Assembly (NCBI GenBank): GCA_900088475.1
Contig: FLMG01002721.1
Location: forward strand, 1 to 64,000
Direction: 5' to 3'
DNA: 64,000 bases
Origin: Hyphochytrium catenoides
Lineage: Eukaryota > Sar > Hyphochytriomycetes > Hyphochytriales > Hyphochytriaceae
This document shows, piece by piece, positions 22,125 to 32,500 of this stretch; within the stretch, counting starts at the first letter, position 1, and every line of letters starts with the position of its first letter. The position numbers and the translations under genes are program-made. A model generated the notes under the pieces. That model saw only the letters and a list, made by a program, of their open reading frames with translations, did not search any database and was not told where the DNA came from.

Positions 22125-24473
22125 CTAATCCCACGCATCGGCCGTCGTCTGCTGCTTGCGTGGCAGAGGTTGTGTGGGCCTTTGCGGTGTTCTGATACCC
22201 AGAGAACGGCTGATGAGCCGACTAGCTGTTGAGGTATTGGTGGCTGGTCGACGAGGAGGTGAAACGCCTGCGCGCACAGCACTCCTCGCTGCATCTCCTG
22301 CCTCATCTAATGGCCGCACCTGTAGAAATTCACTTCTCTTGACTGCGAGAGCGGACTGAGCCAGCGACCGTAATCAGTAGGTTAAGGGAACCACACCAGC
22401 CGAGCTTTAAGAGGAGTGTAGGAACAACATGTAGAGGTCAACAAGCGGAAGTTTCAATTTAGAGGAAGAGGGGACATGACTGGTACTTGGAGAAGGATAT
22501 GAGACCGGAATACTGCTAGAGCCGTCACTCCATGCTCGATCCACCTAAAGGAAAGTGAAAGAAAAGGTATCAGACACTTATATCACAATGCTTTTTTGCT
22601 AGGAAAGGAAGGCTGGTGCACCTGATGTCGCATCCCGCTTTTCTATAGGGTGCCAGCATCATGTCCAGCTGAAAGCTCTGCAAGCCCTGAGGAAAGCCTT
22701 TGATTTCCAAAATGTGGTCATCCGTCACAGGATCGCAGAACTCTGCGAAGGGAGAGCGTTTTAAACAGCGTCCAAGTTGAGAGAGTATCGACTGAGAGAA
22801 GACGGAGAGTAGATGAAGTGTGGAGGAGAACCTTCTATGCCGTCAAGATTGATGCCTCTCCTTGAATGAATGACGGGGCGTCTGGAAGAGCCGGCTAACA
22901 GATCGGTGGCTTGCTGCTCGGCAGCCTGCGCTAGTAGGGCTTGCTTCTTGCGTTCATCCTCCAAGGCTGGATAGGAAAGCTTTTAGCCTCTCACTCCTTC
23001 CTTTCAGTTCGCGAAGGTTTGCCCCAGCCCAACCTTCCGCTTCCATCCCTTTCAGAATGTTTTTACGCACAGACTCCACGGTTTTACACTCTATGAAGAG
23101 CTTCCACCGTCTATGATCGTTGGGAAACCCTTGACTCACAATCTGCTCCAGTCTCCACCTTTTACGTTGGTCGCCACCCTCTACGCTGCAAAACTGTGCC
23201 CTCGTCACCTTTCTTACCTATTTGCCTTCGAGCTTCCCCAATCATTCGCGTGATATTGGCGACGGCTTCGTCTATTAATAAGCACAGGACGGAGCAGATG
23301 GTTACAATCCAGGGAAGGAGAGTAAACATACGTGAAGGTGAGAAGGGGCAAGTGACATAGACAGAGATAAAGAGAACCGACACCAGTAGAGAAGGAAAGG
23401 AGCGATTCCGTGTCTTTCCATCAGTTCATACCTTCCTCATCCTCACTGCTCGTGGCCTTTGCTTCAGCTCCAGTCTCCTCAGCACTCCTCTTTGTACCGC
23501 CATCCTGGCCTCTTCCCTTTACCTGACCCTCCGAGTTGATGCCCCAGGACCAGCGGCTGCCAAGGTCAAGGTTCTCCTCTCTATCCTTGCTACCACTAGA
23601 CCCTAGCCGTGCACAATGATTCAGTAAGAAGAGAGACTGGTGCAAGAAGCAACATAGGGAAGATGCTAAACTTTGCGTCTGACATCCTTTTCTCTCACCG
23701 TTATCCCCTGATTGCGTACTCTGCTTCGCTTCTCCCTTTCTTTGACCTGCTGGCACCTTGCTATCCTCCGCTTTTTCCTTTCCACTCTTTGAAGCCAACG
23801 GCCCCGTGCTCTGATCAGGGGATGAGACGGCCAAATCTTTCATTCTTCGAGGAAGCCCATCATCCGCCTCAGCAGCTCTTGGCGGAGTGGAAGACATAGG
23901 GTTCGGGCGCCGCCTGTGCGGCGGGAGATAGGCAGCTTTTGCTGCTTTTTCCTTTCGGGGTGTCCTCTCCTCGGACTGCCTCTCAGGAAGCTTGGCTCGG
24001 GGAGGAGAGTTCAATAAGTCACTGTCCTCTGAGATCGTCATCGCTCCGTCGTCAGGCGTGCAAGCTGCCGGAGCAAGGGGATGGGCTGCGGCAGGAGCTG
24101 CGGCGTTGCTACTAACCCTCTCTGTTACTTCGTCAGTAGCAGGTGGCGCAGTAGGAGGAGAGGAGCTCTTCGGGACCAAAATCTTCTTTTTGCTCTTCTT
24201 TGCCTTGCTTGGCCTCTGCTCAGTCTGTTCTCCATCAGCAGTCTCTGCCAGTGTCCGGGGCTCTGCGCCGTTCTTTTCGGCGGCGGCGGGGGAAAGATAT
24301 GGAGGTGTCTCTTGTTGAGAAGTTGTGGCGGATGATGCCTCCCCCTGACCGGCATTTTGCTGTCGGCGGTGGCGAGGGACATAGAAAGCCACGGGAGCCC
24401 TATCTCTCTCCCTCTCTCTGGACCGTGTACAGGCGCCTCGGGGCGGCGTGGACTCACTGCTTTGCTCCCCCAT
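22125..24473 (-). CDS. R3HCC1L: R3HCC1/R3HCC1L-like protein with two candidate exon-junction-complex motifs
   Basis: Seven exons (24473-23699, 23602-23432, 23271-23218, 22966-22832, 22742-22622, 22544-22487 and 22355-22125) sum exactly to 514 aa. The C-terminal third matches the R3HCC1/R3HCC1L RNA-recognition-like fold. It has DDHILEIKGFPQGL, then RWIEHGVTALAVF, then RPLDEAGDAARSA, then a tail with ASRLISRSLGIR. These correspond to human H-(V/L)-(I/L)EIYDFP, KWVDDTHALGVF, RPLSQAT and ARRLV..ALGVR. The N-terminal part is disordered. At residues 28-37 it has VAFYVPRHRR and near 180-189 AAYLPPHRRR, like the (L/Y)-x-P-(K/R)-x-R-R motif at the start of human R3HCC1L and the EJC-binding motifs of UPF3B/SMG6. 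No R3H domain is visible. The likely role is an mRNP/EJC-associated factor; its function is poorly known. Confidence 0.8.
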
Positions 24474-24521
24474 AGAGAGGTAGGATGAAGCAAGCCGGGA
24501 CTGAGTCCTTTCAGGAGGTAT

Positions 24522-24570
24522 AAGGGAGAGAGAGAGAGAAAGAGAAAAAGAGAGAGAGAGAGAGAGAGAG

Positions 24571-24617
<47 letters not shown>
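24522..24617. repeat. (GA)n microsatellite upstream of R3HCC1L
   Basis: Near-continuous GA dinucleotides with a few interruptions lie just upstream of the R3HCC1L start codon on the template side, so they may lie in its promoter or 5' leader. Confidence 0.9.
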
Positions 24618-24620
<3 letters not shown>

Positions 24621-24929
24621 ATCAGAGTACCCGTAGGAGGCCTAGACCATCTCTAGTGTCCAGGGCCCGACGTTCAGGACTGCCTCATGGCTCCTGCCAC
24701 CGCGCGAGGAGCCGTCAGAAGCCCTGGCGCCAGCTAGATAAAGAGAGAAGCAAGAGGATATGCAATGCTTTAACCTTTTAGGAACTATCCCGTCCCAGAG
24801 CGGCAATGAGAGGAGCGGGGAAGCTGAGTGATGAGATGCAAACCATGGCAATGTCTCCCCCTCTTTCTCCCTCTCGACACTTGCTCAACTCGCTCCTCCT
24901 CTTTGGCTAATTTACTTACCTATTCTCTC

Positions 24930-24930
24930 T

Positions 24931-24963
<33 letters not shown>

Positions 24964-25091
24964 CCTTTTCTCTCTTCCTTCTCTCTCTTGCTATCTCCCT
25001 CTCTGTCTCTTCTCTCTGTCTCTCTCGTGTCTCTCTCTTCTCTCTCTCTGTCTCTTTTCCTCTCACTCTCTCTTTCGCTCTCCCTTTCTCT

Positions 25092-25124
<33 letters not shown>

Positions 25125-25290
25125 TTCTTATCACTCCCTCTTCTCTTCTGCCTCGGTCTTCATATCTCGCGGTCTCCTTTCTCTCTGTCTTGCCCATACT
25201 CTGTCTCTCGTTGTATCACCATCTCTCTCTTCTCGCTCTCTCTCTCTGTCACGCTCTTTCGTTCTCTGTTTGTCTTCCTATTCTGCTCGC
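24930..25290. repeat. Long imperfect (TC)n tract
   Basis: About 360 bases are almost purely pyrimidine on the plus strand, with several pure (CT)n cores (for example around 24940-24963 and 25100-25125). Confidence 0.9.
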
Positions 25291-25474
25291 TCTCTACAAG
25301 TGGTTAAAAGAAATATAGTGGCGATGTCTCCTAGGCAGTCGAGTTTTATTTATTCCTAATATCATGGGCTATAAAACAGTTATCTAGTATTAATAAGGTA
25401 AATAGTTCATTCTTTCAGAATAGGTAGGTATTGTTATAAAAGCCGTTTTTCCTCAAAATCCCTGCATTCTCGCC

Positions 25475-28400
25475 CTATTGCGAACCGGCGCCAGCTCCTG
25501 AGGAAGAAGAGGAGGAAGACCCACCGCCGCCTAGTAGAACATCAGGAGAGAGTTTGTCTGCGCCTTCACTCGCCGGAAAGAGCTTTCTCATTGCGTTTTG
25601 AGCTGCTTTATTGGCGCTTCCTGTCCCTTGATGGCCCATTAGAGGCTGCTCCAGCTTTACTGGAACAATAGGGATGCCGCCAATTATCCGCTGCTGCTGA
25701 GCCTTCTCTGCTATAGCGTCAGATGTTAAATATATTGAGCGGTAGGGTGAGACTGCGGACGAAGCAGGCAAGCTAGGCATTGAGTTGGCATTGGTACTAA
25801 GATAGGGTGAAGGCGCCGGTGTGCGCATTGTTGACAGGCCGAGAGACGTGCTTGGAGTCTTTCCGATCGAGGGATAGGAGATGAAGATGGTCTCTTGGCC
25901 CTTCAGAGGCTCACCATCCAGGTCAACAAAGTCCAAACCTGTGATGGGTCCAGCGTACCTCGCCCAGGTAACTCCATCTGGCAACGCCATAGACGTGACG
26001 GCGGTAGAGACAGGCGTGAAGGAAGGAGAGGAGGAGGACGGAAGAGTCATTGATGAAGGAGCACTGGAAGTTGGATTGAAGATAGAGGAGGAAGGAGTCA
26101 GAGGCTCAGATGACTGGAATACGGCGCTCAGCCCTTGATAAGCCGTCAAGTCATCGTAAGGCGGGACTGCTAGTGCATGGCCCGAGGGTAATCCCAAGCT
26201 GTCAGGATCTGCAACTGCCTGCACCGGCAATCCTTGATGCATAGCACTCTGTGGCCCCATGCTCGCGTTACCCATCGCTTTTGATAGAAGAGGGGGCGGC
26301 GACTGAGCGGCCGCTCCAGGTAAAGGCCCACCCGGCAACTCCACTGGCGGAGGGACAAGTCCCATCGTGTACGCCGCCACCTGCTGGCGCATGAACTCTG
26401 TGAAGGGCAATGAGCTCAGAGCGTAGCTGAAGGTTGAGGAGAAGTCAGGCTGGTCCGAAGCCAGCATGGAGATGGCGTTAAGAGAATCCTGATCAATCGA
26501 TGGCGTGCCAGGCACAGCGTAGAAGGGCTCAGCGTCGTCCTCATTAAAATCAGCCGATGTTTTAGGGAAAAAATGTTTGCCGTTATCACCGGGCGACGAG
26601 GATGTAGCATCAGCAGCGTAATCAGCTATTCGATTGGCTTCTTCTTCTTGCTTGAGCCGGTCAGCCTCCGCTGAGGCGATGGCCAGGGGCATATTGTACG
26701 CACTCATAGATGCCTAAGGACCATCAACGCAACAGTTAAAACACCTTGGTTCCGCAAAACTTTGGTCCCTCTATCCTCGACGTTGTCCCAGTCTTATTAG
26801 CTCCTTAGGAGCTGCGGTCTTCTCCTCCTGCCCTCTCTATGTGCTATTACGCTTGTTACCTCGTCCTCTTTCTTTATGATAGCCTTCACTCACCTTTACT
26901 GCCTTCAAAAAATGCTTCTCCAGCGCCGCAAGCTCCTTTCGCTGGTGGGCGAACTCCTCAGGTGTCATGGCCTTCAGTTTCTCTTCATCCCTCTTGAAAA
27001 TGTGTTTCCCGATGGCAGAATTGCCTACAAATTTTTTAGAGATGCGCATTGGATCGCACCGTAGAGCGTGAGCTAGGAACATGCGTAACATTGTGCCTTC
27101 AGGAATTGGAAGGATCCCCGCGTCGAAGTCAGCAATGAGCCGGTTCGCATACTCCTCTTCTTCTTTCGTCCATCGGCCTGACCGCAGGGTGCGGAAGTGC
27201 TTCTTAGGCGAAATGAGTCCTGCCGGGCCAAGGAAAGATGCATAGTTGGTTAGAAGAAGAGGACTAAGGGCAGCTGAGAGAGCTCTTATACCTCCCATCG
27301 GATCCGAGGCTCGCCTGTTGTTATAGTCAGGACTGGGTACGCTCTGGGACCGTCCTCGACGACTTCCCACGTGCACTGGGCCCCTGTATGGATTACATGG
27401 AAGGAAAAGACAACCTTAGCTCAGGTTCAGATTCCTTCTCTTCATCTTCAGCACTATTTCCTTGCACATCCTTGTAAGACTCTCCCTTCGCCTTCATTCC
27501 GTACTTTTCCAGTTCATGTACCTGTTCTCAGGAGCAGGGTCCGGCATTGAAGCTTCAAACTGCAAGTCCAGAACCTTGAGATGTCCATTCACATCTCCTT
27601 CTTCCTCAGGGTCTACTTCCCACTGACTCTTCTCCGTTACAGAGTCATCCTGCTGTTCCAGTGCGGCAATTTGCCTTCCAATCTGCGTCTTAGCAAGCTT
27701 CTTGAAATATTTCTGGGCGTGAGTGCGGATTTGCATGAGTGTTCGAGTCGGAACCAAACTGGAGATCTTCTTCCAGTCTCTGCCATAGAGTTGCAGCCCT
27801 TTTAGGAATTGTGACTGCTCCTCAGGGGTCCAGCGGCCTGTGAGGTGCTATCCGTTACTTTCATAGTAAGAAAAGGCTAAGATTGGGCTGTTTGACTTAC
27901 CGACGACACCGCTTCCTTGAGCGGGCCGAGGAGTGTCCGGTGAGGAGACAGGTGCTGACAAAGACCTCCCCCGTGATCCAGTCGAAGCATTGTCATTAAG
28001 AGAACCTGCGAAGGCAATCCCTGGCGCATCCCCGCAGTCGAGTTCCCCTGGGAAACCGAGTCCATTATCGGCATCTGGATCTTGCTCTTTAGCTTCACTA
28101 TTGTCGTCTTCAAGCAGGAGCTCGCTTGCCACAGTGGCATGGGAGTCGTCCTCTTCTTGGTCTCCTCCTCTAATCTTTGTCAGGTCAACCTCAAAATCGC
28201 TGTCTCGGATAGGGTGCACTGAAATCGGCCCTAGCGCGCTGTCGGTCAGGATGGTACCGTCGGTGCTGTTGCCACGGTGGTCTCGAGCAGGGGAGAGAGA
28301 TTGATTGGGGAGGATAAAAGAGTTGGGGTCCTCAATCTGAAGCTCTAAACGAAGCTTTCTCCTGCCTGGTGCAGGGGAGGACTGCCGCTCTGGGCTCTCA

Positions 28401-28492
28401 GAAGTGTGTGAAGGAGAGGCATTATGACTAGCTGCTTGAGAAATCGCCGCTCTAGGGCTGTCAGAACGAGGACTCCTCGGAATTTCACTCAT
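25475..28492 (-). CDS. SHAQKYF-type MYB protein with a second GRWTKEEEE-type domain
   Basis: Four exons (28492-27901, 27837-27522, 27383-26894 and 26713-25475) sum exactly to 878 aa. Residues 1-197 are serine/proline-rich and disordered. A single MYB-like/SANT repeat follows (GRWTPEEQSQFLKGLQLYGR, then DWKKISSLVPTRT and QIRTHAQKYFKKL). This has the THAQKYF signature of CCA1/REVEILLE-class DNA-binding proteins. Around residues 365-440 comes GRWTKEEEEYANRLIADFDAG, then LPIPEGT, then LRCDPMRISKKFVGNSAIGK. I know this domain from many diatom and oomycete proteins, where its function is not established. The C-terminal 400 residues are low complexity (S, P, A), ending in a poly-serine run. It is probably a nuclear transcription regulator; its targets are unknown. 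Confidence 0.85.
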
Positions 28493-29009
28493 TGTGATCT
28501 AATACCACTTGGACGACTCAGAGAACCCAACAAAGCTCGGAGATGTCACAATGCCCCTGCTGTCCTACGTACCAGACAGGGCCAAACTATGCGCTCTGAC
28601 CCACAGCCATAATAAGCTCAAGAAAAGACAATGTCTACGGGTTGCTAACGCATTCTCTATTTGTATGATTCGCAGTATATGGAAAACGCGAGACCGAGGC
28701 AGGGCAAGCGGCGGTCCAGAAAGGAAGGGGAGGTGTTCATCTCTGGGCTGCAGGCCTGCTGCGAAGCACTTCCTTCTACGGTCGCGAAGACTCTACCTTT
28801 TTTCTAACAGACCTCTAACCTCCTGTCTCTCCCCACCCATTCACTCGTCGCCGCTTCTCCCTTTTGCCCTACATTTGCCCTTCCTTACCCAAGCTTCCTT
28901 CCGTGCTGATGCACATACAGAGCAAAAGCTTCTTCATCGTCCTCTTTCCCTTCTTCCGCTCTCTTGTTGCTCTTCCTCTGGCTCTGGCAGCAGTTCCGTG
29001 GAAGCTGCA

Positions 29010-29065
29010 GGGTAGGGCTGGGGCTGGGGCTGGGGCTGGAGGAGGAGGAGGAGGAGGAGGAGATG
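29010..29065. repeat. G-rich minisatellite (GGGGCT)n followed by (GGA)n
   Basis: Several GGGGCT units run directly into GGA triplets on the plus strand. Repeated runs of four Gs could in principle form a G-quadruplex. It lies between the MYB and DRS1 genes. Confidence 0.85.
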
Positions 29066-29230
29066 ATGATGAGAAGCAGGAGAGCTGATGGGTGGAAGGT
29101 GGGCAGTTACTTTGCGAGACGGGACACAGGTGAGACACATCACCCTTAAGATTCGTGACATGAATGAGTCTTATTCTCTAGGATGCGATAGAGCCCTTAC
29201 CTTATTCCTAATACAAATAGTTGCAAATTA

Positions 29231-29311
29231 ACCCGAGTCTGATAAAGCCCGAGTCAAGCCCTAAAGTAGCACTGTAAGATTACCTCTTGACTCGGGAGAC
29301 TATACTCGGGT
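29231..29311. promoter_or_regulatory. Nested inverted repeat upstream of DRS1
   Basis: The outer arms acccgagt (29231-29238) and actcgggt (29304-29311) are exact reverse complements. So are the inner arms cccgagtcaag (29248-29258) and cttgactcggg (29286-29296). The shared core CCCGAGT therefore appears four times, two per orientation, in 81 bases, about 235 bases upstream of the DRS1 start. It may be a stem-loop or paired operator-like sites. Confidence 0.8.
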
Positions 29312-29544
29312 ATAGTACTGTCATGCCGTTAGCGCCCTTCTATTGGATGGCGGTGCCCGATCAGAAGCCCTGCTAGAAAGCGAAAGAGCACATGTCGAAG
29401 CTCTTCATCATCATCAGACGGAGATTATTGCGTTGAGGACGGAGCGCGGGAGGTTAACAGTCTTATTAGATAAGAGGAGGAGGGCGCGTAGACCGCTTTC
29501 AGGGTCGCGAACAGGTTCTGTGTGCACACAAACATCAAGGAAAG

Positions 29545-32500
29545 ATGAAGGGTCCTGTGGATGATCTGGTGATGACTCTGGCGTCCGATGATGAGGTAGG
29601 GAACGTCGTCTCCAAGACCTGCTCAGCGAGAAAATAATAGTCTCCGTCTGCAAGGTGTCTGTGGATGATGAGAGCGAAGATGAGATGCAATCTTTAGAGC
29701 CTGCTAAAGGCAGCAGAGGCATCAAAAAAGGTAGGCATTCTAGCACGCATAGCTTAGGTACAACCCCTGACATGTCGGTTAGGTGACAAGGACCAAGGCT
29801 TTCAGTTTCAGTTTGACGATGCACTGGGCTATGGTACCGAGGTAAATGTAGCTCCTCTGGTTGACATTCTTGACGTTCTGGCAATGACAGATGTCCTGAT
29901 GAATGACTCTTCCTCTCTCTCTAGGCCTACATATCGGGAGGACATTCTTGGAACTTTAAAGGTAAGAACCCTCTTTCTCCCTCGTTATCGTTAAACATGT
30001 TCCATGTTTACTAGGGCGCCACATCTAACCTCTCTGTGGCCCGCTGATGGGTTTATAGACGCTATTGCAAAAATAGAAGAGTCAGAGCGGCAGCGAGGGG
30101 TTGTCACAACCTCTTCATTAGAGGATAAGATCAGAAGGAGACTGGACGAGAAAAAATCATTAGAAGGAAAGAAGAAAGCAAAGAAGAAGAAGGCAAAGAA
30201 GGAAGTAGAGGCTGAAGGCGTAGAAGATGCTAACAATAAGGAAGAAGAGAAAGCAGGGGAGGAGGTCAAACCGAACAAAAGAAAGAATGCTGAACAGAAG
30301 GAGGAGGGTACCACAGAGAAGCCGGCAGAGAACGCCAGCGAGCAGGAAGAGGAAACATCTGGTGAAGAAGAGAGCAGTAGCGATGAGGAAGAAGGAGGTC
30401 AGGATGATGAGGTGGCCGAGGAAGAGGCAGGAGGCAGCAAAGAGACAGACCGGATAACAGTCCGACAGCCCAAGGAATACGCAGAATTCTTTGAAGAGTT
30501 TGAAGCAGATCAGCATCTTCCAGTCTCATGGACCCAGCTTAGCCTTTCTCGCCCTCTCCTGAGAGCCATTGAAGCTCTTGGATACAAGGCGCCCACTCCT
30601 GTACAGGTACGATGACGGAGGATAAAGAGAGAGAGACAGCCCTGAAGGAGCAACTCAAATGATCCCACTGCGTTTGGACACATTGTGGTGAATCCCAGTC
30701 AGACTACCTGTCACCTTTATGTGAGAATGGAAGGGATGTACGTCTCCAAAGAAGACTCAGTCTCATCATCGTCTTGTCTCGTTCGGTTGTCTCCCCTCTA
30801 GCAACGCGTCATTCCTTTGGCACTAGAGGGCAGAGATATCTGCGCCAGTGCTCAAACCGGCTCCGGTAAAACCGCCGCATTCGTTCTCCCGACATTGGAG
30901 CGTCTTCTTTTCAGAGAACAGAGAGTCTCAGCCACCCGTGTCCTTGTGATCACCCCGACCAGAGAGCTGGCAACCCAGGTAAATACGTGTGCAGTCCTAT
31001 CTTCACATGAAGGTTATAACCTCCACGTCTTCATTAATCTCTGAGTACATGAAGTCTCGTTCTCTGTCACGTTGAATCTCGTGCTTATGGCTGTCCTTCC
31101 TCTATTTCTCCTATAGTGTCAATCGGTCTTCCAACAGCTGGGGCGATTCTCCTCAGTGACTGTGGGGCTTGTGGTTGGTGGATTGAACCTCAAGGCACAG
31201 GAGGTGGAGCTGAGACGGAGGCCCGAGGTTGTGGTCTGCACTCCCGGAAGAATGATAGACCATCTCAGAAACTCCATGGTGAGAAGCCGGGAAGTGAAAT
31301 TGAATGTGTGAAGGTCGTTACACGGAGATAGACAGGTGCAGGGCTGGCCCTCTCCATGGGAATTCCGGGTTACGAGGGAGTTTGGAGGGGGGAGGTACTG
31401 GGTTGAATGTACCTGTTAGACTCTACTAGGGGGAGGGATCGGTTGGAGGATAACTAGCGAGAGAGACGGGGCCCTTTACGCTGAGGATAGGTGGTGGCCT
31501 CTCAACAGTGACTAAATATCGTTCTTCAGTCTGTCCATTTTGATAACCTGGAGATTCTAGTCTTGGACGAGGCTGACCGTCTGTTGGAGCTGGGCTTCAC
31601 AGAAGAGGTAAGGAAGTGAAGCCGACGGTCCCATGTAGGCGAACAATCAATTAGTCTCGTGCTCTCTATAAGTGCTTTCCCTATCGATTGGAAGACATGA
31701 TGGTTGAGGGAGTGAGGCCATATATTGTTGCCGGATGACAGGGCGAGCAAGAGGAAGAGTTAGAATATGACTTCTTGCTCTTTCTAGGTAGAGGAGCTGG
31801 TAAAGCTTTGTCCGGTCTCTCGTCAGACACTGCTTTTCTCAGCCACTATGACGACCAAGGTACGCTAGATCTCCTACCTTCTCTGACATACCTCTGGTCA
31901 CGCCACTCGTACAGCCAAAGGGTGCATCTGGTCCCTTACACTCGGAAGTGCCTGCTACCACTGTTCCTTCTCTCATGCATGGTTCTGAGTAACATATTGT
32001 TCTTTGAAACTTATGGTCCTCCATATCTCTGTTTCCAACCCGTAGGTGGACCAGCTAATCAAGCTGTCAATGAATCGCCCCGTCCGTATTAGCGCTGATC
32101 CTCTCTTCGATATGAGCCGCCTATTAGTTCAAGAGTTTGTCAGAATTAGAGAGAAGAGAGAAGAGGACAGAGAGGCCATTCTCTTAGCTCTGTGCACTAG
32201 GACCTTCAAGAGCAATGTAAGGCAGAGTGAAAGAGGAAGGCATTCGAGCGGTGGCAAGAGCTAGTCTGGATAATGGATGGGGGAGGAAGATGGATGGGAT
32301 AGTCAAACTTACCCCGTATTGCTATCGCCAGACGATCGTTTTCTTCCAGTCAAAGAAGTTGGCGCACAGGATGATGATTGTCTTTGGCCTTGCGGGCATT
32401 AAGGCAGCAGAGCTTCACGGGGATCTCACTCAGAAGCAAAGACTAGAGGTGCGAACCTCTTACAACTTGAACCCTCCTTTTTCCCGCTTACGTCCATTAG

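Larger units (their letters stand above)
24474..25474. other. Intergenic stretch dominated by GA/CT repeats
   Basis: About 1 kb lies between the R3HCC1L start and the end of the MYB gene. It holds two microsatellite blocks and no credible gene. The long leucine/serine frames across 24828-25359 are only translations of (TC)n. Confidence 0.8.
28493..29544. promoter_or_regulatory. Divergent intergenic region, MYB gene / DRS1
   Basis: About 1 kb lies between divergent starts. It contains a GGGGCTGGGGCTGG-type G-rich run followed by (GGA)n near 29010-29065, and a nested inverted repeat at 29231-29311. No convincing coding frame is seen. It presumably carries both promoters. Confidence 0.6.

Noticed and set aside
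22954-23208. Possible extra exon of the R3HCC1L-like gene
   Set aside because: No phase-compatible splice sites; the gene is complete and in frame without it.
24828-25359. Long leucine/serine-rich open frames
   Set aside because: They are translations of (TC)n microsatellite; the same pattern appears at 4614-4920, 11014-11310, 12217-12495, 33430-33951, 36583-37024, 37317-37808 and 37761-38097.
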